Source of the DNA: Hymenobacter sp. H14-R3
GTDB lineage: Bacteria; Bacteroidota; Bacteroidia; Cytophagales; Hymenobacteraceae
DNA length: 64,000 bases
Assembly (NCBI RefSeq): GCF_030063445.1
Contig: NZ_JASITD010000001.1
Location: 186,001 to 250,000 of the forward strand
Reading direction: 5' to 3'
The notes under the pieces are model-generated. The model searched no databases and was not told the DNA's origin. It saw only the letters and a program-made list of their open reading frames with translations. Made by a program: the position numbers and the translations under genes. Below are positions 53,004-64,000 of this stretch, piece by piece (position 1 is the first letter of the stretch; the number at the start of each line of letters is the position of its first letter).

Positions 53004-53366
53004 CTACGGAAGCCTATCTTTTATATAATAACGATGATGTACTTGCAAAATGGTAGGTGCATCAGATGCGCTACTACAAGGCATTTCTTCCTCGTACTCA
53101 AATTCTTCTACGTTGCTGTGTTCATTCAAAATGTAGCGTTGCTTTTTTAGAATCTCATTCCAAGTAGCAACGTGAATCCACTTTTCACCATTAAAATATG
53201 GGAAAGTTGCACGTTCGCCACAGCATGTACATTTATTTCCATCGCGCTCAATTATTTCTTTTCGTTTTTCCTGCCACTCTACCGACTCCAGATTAACACT
53301 ATATATAATATGCTCCATGCCGTATTGCTTTAAAAGCTCTGAGTACTCCACTGAGTCTTTTTTCAT
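53004..53366 (-). CDS. HNH endonuclease, N-terminal half, truncated by an amber codon
   Basis: The frame gives 120 residues, starting MKKDSVEYSELLKQYGMEHI. CTCC (46-49) and VHH (109-111) are the first parts of an HNH metal-finger nuclease. Members commonly read PWEY at the point where this frame stops after LP, so TGG (Trp) appears changed to TAG. The rest of the domain continues in frame after it. As written the product lacks half its active site. The gene is clearly AT-richer than its neighbours and sits between rpoC and DUF3467, which suggests late insertion. HNH proteins can be restriction, homing or phage enzymes; the type here is unknown. Confidence 0.76.
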   Translation of the reverse strand: MKKDSVEYSELLKQYGMEHIIYSVNLESVEWQEKRKEIIERDGNKCTCCGERATFPYFNGEKWIHVATWNEILKKQRYILNEHSNVEEFEYEEEMPCSSASDAPTILQVHHRYYIKDRLP

Positions 53367-53413
53367 ACAGGAAAGTCAATTTGCGGTATAAACAAAGCTA
53401 ATGCACGAAACGA

Positions 53414-53447
53414 AAAACCCCGACTAGCTGACGCTAGCCGGGGTTTT
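53414..53447 (-). terminator. Intrinsic terminator of rpoC
   Basis: AAAACCCC (53414-53421) and GGGGTTTT (53440-53447) form the outer stem, with CTAGC/GCTAG pairing inside. On the minus strand it is followed by TTCGTTTC after the T-rich stem end. It begins 23 bases past the rpoC stop. Confidence 0.88.
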
Positions 53448-53470
53448 CACTTACAAACCTACGTCAATCG

Positions 53471-57826
<4,356 letters not shown>

Positions 57827-58106
57827 TAGGTATGTGTTAAGCTTTTAGCTGTTTGGCTTTGAACTGCCAGAATATTTTCTAACAGTTTGACGCTACGAAA
57901 AGTGCTCTACGGGTCAGACAGATACGCCGCGTAGTAGATTCTCGTCAGGTCTTCTCTACTTATCTATAAACTATAAGCGGCCGGTTCCTTCACTGCCCTG
58001 ACCTGTCTCGGGACAGCTGTTTCGTACCAGCAGCTTGTCAACTAAACTTTATAAAACTCACTGAGAGTTGGCCGCTAACGCGACCAACTCTCAGCAAGCA
58101 ACTCAA
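57827..58106 (-). other. rpoB-rpoC intergenic region with terminator-like stem
   Basis: This 280-base gap is unusually long for rpoB-rpoC. At 58061-58094, just after the rpoB stop, an 11-bp perfect stem (CTGAGAGTTGG with its complement) is followed on the minus strand by TGAGTTTTAT, a possible attenuator. A smaller stem CTGTC/GACAG lies near 58000-58015. No promoter box fitting the consensus was found for rpoC. Confidence 0.65.
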
Positions 58107-61100
58107 TTACTCTAGTGTGATTTCCAGCGCCAGACCGCGTAGCTCGTGAATTAACACGTTGAACGACTCGGGGATGTTCGGCTTGGGCAATACGTCGCCT
58201 TTTACAATGGCTTCATACGCTTTGGCACGGCCTACCACGTCGTCCGACTTCACAGTAAGGATTTCCTGGAGCACGTTGGCGGCACCGAAGGCCTCCAGTG
58301 CCCACACTTCCATTTCACCGAAGCGCTGGCCACCGAACTGCGCCTTACCACCCAACGGCTGCTGGGTAATGAGCGAGTACGGTCCAATGGAACGCGCGTG
58401 CATCTTGTCGTCAACCAAGTGACCGAGTTTGAGCATGTAAATCACGCCCACCGTTACCGGCTGGTCGAAGCGATCGCCGCTCAGGCCATCGTACAAGTAT
58501 GCACGACCCCAATCCGGCAGGTCAGCAGCAGTCAGCTCGGCAGCCACTTCATCTTCGGTAGCGCCGTCGAAAATCGGCGTCGCGTACGTGCGACCCAATT
58601 TCAGGCCAGCCCAACCGAGTACGGTTTCGTAAATCTGACCGATGTTCATCCGGCTTGGTACACCGAGCGGGTTCAGCACAATGTCCATCGGGGTACCGTC
58701 GGGCAGGAAAGGCATATCCTCATCGCGCACGATGCGGGCCACTACCCCCTTGTTACCGTGGCGACCAGCCATTTTATCACCTACCTTCAGCTTACGCTTC
58801 TTGGCGATGTAAACCTTGGCTAGCTGCACAATGCCGGCGGGCAATTCGTCGCCAACTTCCAGCGTGAAACGCTCACGCTTGAAGCGAGCCGTGATAGTGT
58901 TGCGACGCTTGGCATAGTTCTTCACTAGGCGAAGCAGCAGTTCATTCACGCGGTTGTCGGCCGTCCAGTGGTCGAGCTGCAAGTCCTTGAAGAGGTTCAC
59001 CTCTTCCGGCACTGCATAGTTGCTCTCGTCACGGTAAGCATTCTTATCGGGGAACAACGCTTCGCTGATATTCTTCCGGTTGAATTTCACGCCCTTCGTC
59101 AGCACGTCGTCGCCAAAGCGGTGCTTGATGCCCTGGCTCGTCTTGCCTTCCAGCAAGCCTACCAGCTTATCGATCATCACTGCTTTCACGCCGCGCAACT
59201 CACGTGCGTAGCCTTCCTTCAGGTCTTCTACCTCTTTCTTCGACTTAGCGCGAAGGTTCTTGTCCTTCTTAGGCCGCGAGAAAAGTTTGGTACCGATAAC
59301 CACACCCTGCAAGGAGGGCGGTGCCTTAAGCGAGGCATCCTTCACGTCGCCAGCTTTGTCACCAAAGATGGCGCGGAGCAGCTTCTCCTCCGGGGTCGGG
59401 TCAGTTTCACCTTTCGGCGTAATCTTACCGATGAGAATATCGCCTTCCTTCACCTCCGCCCCAAGGCGGATGATGCCGTTGTCGTCGAGGTTACGCACGG
59501 CTTCTTCGCTCACGTTCGGAATCTCCGAGGTCAGCTCTTCTTCGCCGCGCTTCGTCTCGCGCACTTCCAACTCAAACTCTTCGATGTGAATCGAAGTGAA
59601 AATATCCTCACGCACCACGCGCTCCGAGATGACAATGGCATCCTCGAAGTTGTAACCCTGCCAAGGCATGAAGGCTACCTGCATGTTGCGGCCCAGCGCC
59701 AATTCACCTTTGTTGGTGCCATAGCCTTCGCAAAGCACTTGGCCCTTAACCACCCGCTCGCCGTTTTTCACCAGCGGCGTAAGATTGAGGCAAGTGTCCT
59801 GGTTGGTACGACGGAACTTAATAAGGCTGTACGACTTACGCTCCGCGTCGAAGCTTACTGCTACGTCGTCGTCCGACAGGTCGTACCGGATGATGATGCG
59901 GTTAGCATCTACCGAATCAACTACGCCTTCGCCCTCGGCAATAATGAGCGAGCGCGAGTCTATGGCCGTGCGGCCTTCCAGACCCGTACCCACAATCGGG
60001 GCCTCGGGGCGGAGCAGCGGCACTGCTTGGCGTTGCATGTTCGAGCCCATGAGTGCCCGGTTGGCGTCATCGTGCTCCAGAAACGGAATCAACGAGGCAG
60101 CTACTGATACAATCTGGTTCGGAGCTACGTCCATGTACGTGTACTCACCCGGCTCTACGACGGGGAAGTCACCTTCGAAACGGCCTTTCACCAATTGCTG
60201 CGTCATCTGACCATCGTTGTTGAGCAACGAGTTGGCCTGCGCAATGTGGTGCGTGTCTTCTTCCTCAGCAGTCAGGAACTTCACGTTGGAAGTCATGTCC
60301 ACTGTACCAGCTTTCACGTGGCGATAAGGCGTTTCGATAAAGCCCATCGAGTTCACCCGAGCGTGTACACACAGCGACGAAATCAGACCAATATTTGGGC
60401 CTTCCGGCGTTTCGATGGTGCAAAGACGACCGTAGTGCGTATAGTGTACGTCACGTACCTCAAAGCCAGCGCGCTCGCGCGACAGACCTCCTGGCCCGAG
60501 GGCCGATACGCGACGCTTGTGCGTCACCTCAGCCAGTGGGTTGGTCTGGTCCATGAACTGCGACAACTGGTTGGTACCGAAGAACGAGTTAATCACGCTC
60601 GAAAGCGTACGGGCGTTAATCAGGTCAACCGGCTTGAAGTCCTCGTTATCGCGCACGTTCATGCGCTCCTTGATGGTACGCGCCATACGGGCCAAGCCCA
60701 CGCCAAACTGGGCGTAAAGCTGCTCGCCCACCGTGCGCACGCGGCGATTGCTCAAGTGGTCAATATCATCGACAATGGCCTTCGAGTTAATCAAGCCAAT
60801 CAGGTACTTCACAATCAGCACGATGTCCTGATTCGTCAGTACCCGCGACTGCTGCTCCATACCAATCTGAAGCTTCTTGTTAATGCGGTAGCGGCCTACT
60901 TCCCCAAGGTCGTAGCGCTTATCCGAGAAGAATAGCTTCTGGATGATATCGCGGGCAGTCTCTTCGTCCGGAGCCTCCGTGTTACGGAGCTGACGGTAAA
61001 TCTGCTCAACGGCTTCTTTTTCCGAGTTAGAGTTGTCCTTCTGCAAAGTATTGTAAATGATTGCGAAATCCGCAATATTCACATTCTCCTTATGCAGAAT

Positions 61101-62015
61101 CACCGACTTAGCGCCGGCCTCCACGATGGTATCAATGTCTTCTTCGTTGATAGTCGAATCGCGCTCTAGGAGCACCTCGTTCCGGTCGATAGAAACTACT
61201 TCACCGGTGTCCTCATCCACGAAATCCTCCGTCCAAGTACGGAGCACACGGGCGGCCAGCTTGCGACCGACTGCTTTTTTGAGGCTCTTCTTGTCAGCCT
61301 TTACTTCTTCGCTCAAGCCGAACAGGTCCAAAATGTCCTTGTCCGTACCGTAGCCGATAGCACGTAACAGCGTCGTAACCGGGAATTTCTTCTTCCGGTC
61401 GATATACGCGTACATCACGTTGTTCACGTCCGTGGCAAATTCAATCCACGAGCCTTTAAACGGAATAATACGGGCCGAATACAGCTTTGTACCATTCGTA
61501 TGCTTGCTCTGTGCAAAGAACACGCCCGGCGAGCGGTGCAACTGCGATACAATAACGCGCTCGGCACCGTTGATAACGAACGAGCCTTTTTCCGTCATGT
61601 ACGGAATATTGCCCAAGAACACTTCCTGTTCAATCGTCTGGAAGTCTTCGTTGTCTTTGTCGTTGCAAATGAGCTGGAGCTTCGCTTTCAGCGGCACTGC
61701 GTAGGTCAGGCCGCGGTCGATGCACTCATCCACCGTGTATTTTGGTGGGTCAACGTGGTAATCAATAAAGTTGAGCACAAAATTCTCGCGCGAGTCCGAA
61801 ATCGGGAAGTTCTCAGCAAACACTTTGAACAAACCTTCATTCGTGCGGCTTGCAGCAGCCGTCTCAAGCTGAAAGAACTCTTGGAACGACTGCACTTGCA
61901 CGTCCAGAAAGTCCGGGTACTCGATAACTTTCTTAATCTTGGCGAAATTGATTCGCTCACTGGTACCGGTCAAATGCTTGACCTCGGCAACCTCTAGTGC
62001 TTTCGTTGTAGCCAA
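58107..62015 (-). CDS. rpoB: RNA polymerase beta subunit
   Basis: A 1302-residue beta subunit if TTG 62015 is the start ([13 protein letters not shown] after the initiator); a second TTG at 62078 would add 21 residues, and no ATG or GTG lies between. The rifampicin-pocket segment [27 protein letters not shown] has the normal Asp, His and Ser residues, so target-based resistance is not predicted. The C-terminal [25 protein letters not shown] motif is intact. It follows rplL after a 378-base leader with two stems. Confidence 0.98.
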   Translation of the reverse strand: MATTKALEVAEVKHLTGTSERINFAKIKKVIEYPDFLDVQVQSFQEFFQLETAAASRTNEGLFKVFAENFPISDSRENFVLNFIDYHVDPPKYTVDECIDRGLTYAVPLKAKLQLICNDKDNEDFQTIEQEVFLGNIPYMTEKGSFVINGAERVIVSQLHRSPGVFFAQSKHTNGTKLYSARIIPFKGSWIEFATDVNNVMYAYIDRKKKFPVTTLLRAIGYGTDKDILDLFGLSEEVKADKKSLKKAVGRKLAARVLRTWTEDFVDEDTGEVVSIDRNEVLLERDSTINEEDIDTIVEAGAKSVILHKENVNIADFAIIYNTLQKDNSNSEKEAVEQIYRQLRNTEAPDEETARDIIQKLFFSDKRYDLGEVGRYRINKKLQIGMEQQSRVLTNQDIVLIVKYLIGLINSKAIVDDIDHLSNRRVRTVGEQLYAQFGVGLARMARTIKERMNVRDNEDFKPVDLINARTLSSVINSFFGTNQLSQFMDQTNPLAEVTHKRRVSALGPGGLSRERAGFEVRDVHYTHYGRLCTIETPEGPNIGLISSLCVHARVNSMGFIETPYRHVKAGTVDMTSNVKFLTAEEEDTHHIAQANSLLNNDGQMTQQLVKGRFEGDFPVVEPGEYTYMDVAPNQIVSVAASLIPFLEHDDANRALMGSNMQRQAVPLLRPEAPIVGTGLEGRTAIDSRSLIIAEGEGVVDSVDANRIIIRYDLSDDDVAVSFDAERKSYSLIKFRRTNQDTCLNLTPLVKNGERVVKGQVLCEGYGTNKGELALGRNMQVAFMPWQGYNFEDAIVISERVVREDIFTSIHIEEFELEVRETKRGEEELTSEIPNVSEEAVRNLDDNGIIRLGAEVKEGDILIGKITPKGETDPTPEEKLLRAIFGDKAGDVKDASLKAPPSLQGVVIGTKLFSRPKKDKNLRAKSKKEVEDLKEGYARELRGVKAVMIDKLVGLLEGKTSQGIKHRFGDDVLTKGVKFNRKNISEALFPDKNAYRDESNYAVPEEVNLFKDLQLDHWTADNRVNELLLRLVKNYAKRRNTITARFKRERFTLEVGDELPAGIVQLAKVYIAKKRKLKVGDKMAGRHGNKGVVARIVRDEDMPFLPDGTPMDIVLNPLGVPSRMNIGQIYETVLGWAGLKLGRTYATPIFDGATEDEVAAELTAADLPDWGRAYLYDGLSGDRFDQPVTVGVIYMLKLGHLVDDKMHARSIGPYSLITQQPLGGKAQFGGQRFGEMEVWALEAFGAANVLQEILTVKSDDVVGRAKAYEAIVKGDVLPKPNIPESFNVLIHELRGLALEITLE

Positions 62016-62156
62016 TTGGAAAGGTTTTAAAATGTATACGTAAGCTATTGTAATTACGCGATTTAACTCTCTTATCAACCTAAGTTTGGAAGGTTGCTTT
62101 TACACCTGCACCTACGGTAAAAGCCTTCAGACAAACCCAGGGGTTGTGAGCGCAGC

Positions 62157-62227
62157 AAAGGACCTTACCACGTTGATTGTCAGATGAGTCCGAAACTCTT
62201 GCGACGTGTAACGTGATAAGGTCCTTT
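62157..62227 (-). other. Long stem in the rplL-rpoB gap
   Basis: AAAGGACCTTACCACGTT (62157-62174) pairs at 17 of 18 positions with 62210-62227 around a loop that holds a small GAGT/ACTC stem. There is no T-run. The position matches the RNase III processing stem known between rplL and rpoB in E. coli, so a similar role is possible. Confidence 0.7.
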
Positions 62228-62337
62228 ATTTACTTCGCTCCATGCGGGATGATAGAAGAAGAAAATTGCTAGCCTAAGACAACCAAAAGCAAAAGCTTTG
62301 AGTTGCAAAATTCGACTTATTCTCTACAAACAGGAAA

Positions 62338-62360
62338 AGACCTGGCTAAGTTGCCAGGCC
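62338..62360 (-). terminator. Terminator or attenuator after rplL
   Basis: On the minus strand GGCCTGGC and GCCAGGTC pair (62360-62353 with 62346-62339), followed by TTTTCCTGTTT. It starts about 34 bases past the rplL stop and probably lowers transcription into rpoBC. Confidence 0.72.
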
Positions 62361-62393
62361 TAATCCGATTCGGGAGCAAGCCCGTAGGCGAAC

Positions 62394-62768
62394 CTACTTA
62401 ACTTCTACTTCAGCACCAGCTTCTTCAAGCTGCTTCTTCAGGCCTTCAGCCTCATCTTTGGTAACACCTTCTTTCAGTGCTTTAGGAGCACCGTCAACCA
62501 GTTCTTTAGCCTCTTTCAGGCCCAGACCGGTCAGGTCTTTTACCAACTTAACTACGGCCAGCTTAGCGCCACCAGCAGCTTTCAGGATAACATCAAACGT
62601 CGTCTTCTCCTCGGGAGCCTCAGCAGCAGCCGGGCCAGCAGCACCGGCGGGAGCAGCAGCAGCAGCCGGCTCGATGCCGTATTCATCCTTCAGGATACCT
62701 GCGAGTTCGTTTACTTCTTTAACGGTGAGGCTAACAAGCTGCTCAGCGAAGGCTTTCAAATCTGCCAT
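62394..62768 (-). CDS. rplL: 50S ribosomal protein L7/L12
   Basis: A 124-residue stalk protein. The N-terminal dimerisation helix ([25 protein letters not shown]), the Ala/Pro hinge (about 37-53) and the C-terminal factor-binding domain ([42 protein letters not shown]) are all present. ATG 62768 gives the family start; the longer upstream frame overlaps rplJ. It follows rplJ after 61 bases. Confidence 0.98.
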   Translation of the reverse strand: MADLKAFAEQLVSLTVKEVNELAGILKDEYGIEPAAAAAPAGAAGPAAAEAPEEKTTFDVILKAAGGAKLAVVKLVKDLTGLGLKEAKELVDGAPKALKEGVTKDEAEGLKKQLEEAGAEVEVK

Positions 62769-62829
62769 TTCTGTAGATTGGTAAAAAAGGTTGTGTTGGA
62801 AATTTAAAGTTGAAAAGGATGAGCAGCGG

Positions 62830-63384
62830 TTAGCCTGCAGCTTCTTCTTTTTCGGAAAGCGTTTTGAGGAGGCCAGCCAGAATGTTGCCACCGCTCGACA
62901 GAGCAGAGATAACATTTTTAGCGGGCGATTGCAGCAAGCCGATAACCTCACCAATGAGTTCGTTCTTGCCTTTGATGGTGCTCAAGGCTTCAAGCTGGTC
63001 AGCACCTACATAGATGCCAGCAGCTACATAAGCACCTTTCAACACGGGCTTCGGCGTAACATTACGACCGTAAGCCTGCTGCTTGTAGAAGTCTTTTAGC
63101 AACTTAGCAGGAGCCGAGCCGCTCTCTTTCGAGAACAATACGCCTGACTGGCCTACCAGCGCTGCATCCATCTCCGCCGTGTCGCCGCCGAGGGTATCGA
63201 GAGCTTTGCGGATGAAAGAGTTTTTGTAGACTTTGAATTCCAGCCCGCGGTTATAGCAAAGGCGACGGAAATCGTTGATTTTCGCTACCGACATGCCCGA
63301 GGCATCGGCGATATAGAATGCGTTGTGCGACTGGAACTTCTCGCTCAACTCATCCACGAGGGTTTGTTTTTCTTCCCGATTCAT
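62830..63384 (-). CDS. rplJ: 50S ribosomal protein L10
   Basis: A 184-residue L10, the base of the L7/L12 stalk. It begins [27 protein letters not shown] and contains [16 protein letters not shown]; the C-terminal helix that binds L12 dimers ends [13 protein letters not shown]. In other bacteria L10 with L12 represses the operon. Confidence 0.97.
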   Translation of the reverse strand: MNREEKQTLVDELSEKFQSHNAFYIADASGMSVAKINDFRRLCYNRGLEFKVYKNSFIRKALDTLGGDTAEMDAALVGQSGVLFSKESGSAPAKLLKDFYKQQAYGRNVTPKPVLKGAYVAAGIYVGADQLEALSTIKGKNELIGEVIGLLQSPAKNVISALSSGGNILAGLLKTLSEKEEAAG

Positions 63385-63399
63385 GGTTGGTTGATATTA

Positions 63400-64000
63400 T
63401 TAGTTAGCGGAAGAAACCGTGCTGTCAACCGGCACTGCCGGCGACATAGTGCTACTGAGCGTGATGCTACGGATGTAGGTGCCTTTCGACGAAGAAGGCT
63501 TCAGACGACCAAGCGTCTGAATTACTTCCAAAGCGTTCTCGGCCAGCTTGCTGGGGTCGAACGAAACCTTACCTACCGAGCAGTGAATGATACCGGTTTT
63601 ATCAACCTTAAAGTCGATTTTACCAGCTTTCACTTCCTGCACCGCCTTAGCTACGTCGGTCGTTACCGTACCCGACTTCGGGTTTGGCATTAGACCACGC
63701 GGGCCAAGTACACGACCCAAACGACCGACCTTAGCCATTACAGAAGGCATGGTGATGATTACGTCAATGTCAGTCCAGCCCTTCTCGATTTTGGCAATGT
63801 AATCGTCCAGACCAACGAAGTCGGCACCAGCTGCTGTAGCTTCGGCTTCTTTGTCGGCGGGCACGAGGGCCAGAACGCGAACGGTTTTGCCAGTGCCGTG
63901 AGGCAGGGTAGCAACACCGCGCACCATCTGGTCGGCTTTGCGGGGGTCTACGCCGAGGCGAACGTCGATATCAACAGAGGCATCGAACTTGGTGTAAGTG
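63400..64000 (-). CDS. rplA: 50S ribosomal protein L1, 5' end outside the window
   Basis: The frame is open to the right window edge, so the N-terminus is missing; 199 codons are visible. They include [35 protein letters not shown], the L1 signature [16 protein letters not shown] and the second-domain end. L1 forms the mobile L1 stalk that helps E-site tRNA leave. The C-terminus carries a short extra tail ([11 protein letters not shown]). rplJ follows after 15 bases. Confidence 0.97.
   Translation of the reverse strand, partial: TYTKFDASVDIDVRLGVDPRKADQMVRGVATLPHGTGKTVRVLALVPADKEAEATAAGADFVGLDDYIAKIEKGWTDIDVIITMPSVMAKVGRLGRVLGPRGLMPNPKSGTVTTDVAKAVQEVKAGKIDFKVDKTGIIHCSVGKVSFDPSKLAENALEVIQTLGRLKPSSSKGTYIRSITLSSTMSPAVPVDSTVSSAN

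Noticed and set aside
62769..62954. A longer N-terminal extension of the L7/L12 frame
   Set aside because: The extension overlaps rplJ in another frame and is not conserved; the family start is at 62768.

Overview
The window looks like a chromosomal segment of a Bacteroidota member, most likely a Hymenobacter-like Cytophagales bacterium. The grounds are GC-rich coding sequence, Bacteroidota-type -7 promoter boxes (TAnnTTTG, here mostly TACCTTTG), no obvious Shine-Dalgarno sequences, and protein families typical of the phylum (DUF3108, DUF4442, MGH1-like glycoside hydrolase, DACNV-type DAC protein, DUF3467 next to rpoC, TonB-C domain proteins). The genus is an inference from family resemblance; no database was searched.

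Bases 1 to about 30,350 form a mixed accessory and housekeeping region. It holds the end of a SurA-like parvulin, a MoxR ATPase, a GNAT acetyltransferase, an outer-membrane-like protein, recA, a DUF3108 protein, a response regulator and histidine kinase pair, an RluA-type pseudouridine synthase, a SMI1/KNR4 protein and the rplM-rpsI-rpsB-tsf translation cluster. Next come a DUF6624 protein, a nonsense-interrupted DUF3089 lipoprotein with its SHOCT-domain neighbour, a FUSC transporter, an MlaE permease, a bestrophin, a tandem TonB-C protein, a DAC-domain (diadenylate cyclase-like) protein, a DUF4442 thioesterase, a sigma/membrane protein/exported protein operon, and a large GH63/MGH1-like hydrolase. 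Many gene ends here carry 75-120 bp inverted repeats of several families whose arms are themselves partly or wholly palindromic.

Bases 30,533 to 64,000 are almost entirely transcription and translation genes on the minus strand. In transcription order they are: rplA(partial)-rplJ-rplL / rpoB-rpoC / broken HNH gene-DUF3467 / rpsL-rpsG-fusA-rpsJ / [glycosyltransferase and O-antigen ligase insertion] / rplC-rplD-rplW-rplB-rpsS-rplV-rpsC-rplP-rpmC-rpsQ-rplN-rplX-rplE-rpsN / rpsH-rplF-rplR-rpsE-rpmD-rplO-secY-map-infA-rpmJ-rpsM-rpsK-rpsD-rpoA / rplQ. Visible promoters and hairpins divide this block into several units: the S10 cluster is split between rpsJ and rplC by surface-polysaccharide genes, the spc cluster is split between rpsN and rpsH by a terminator plus a promoter, and a terminator separates rpoA from rplQ.

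The points most worth following up are the DAC-domain protein with an altered RHR motif, the polysaccharide insertion inside the S10 cluster, two genes cut by in-frame TAG codons (a DUF3089 lipoprotein and an HNH endonuclease in which a family-conserved Trp codon has become amber), the nested-palindrome repeat families, the structured ribosomal-protein leaders, and the RGG-like tails on ribosomal proteins S3 and S5.
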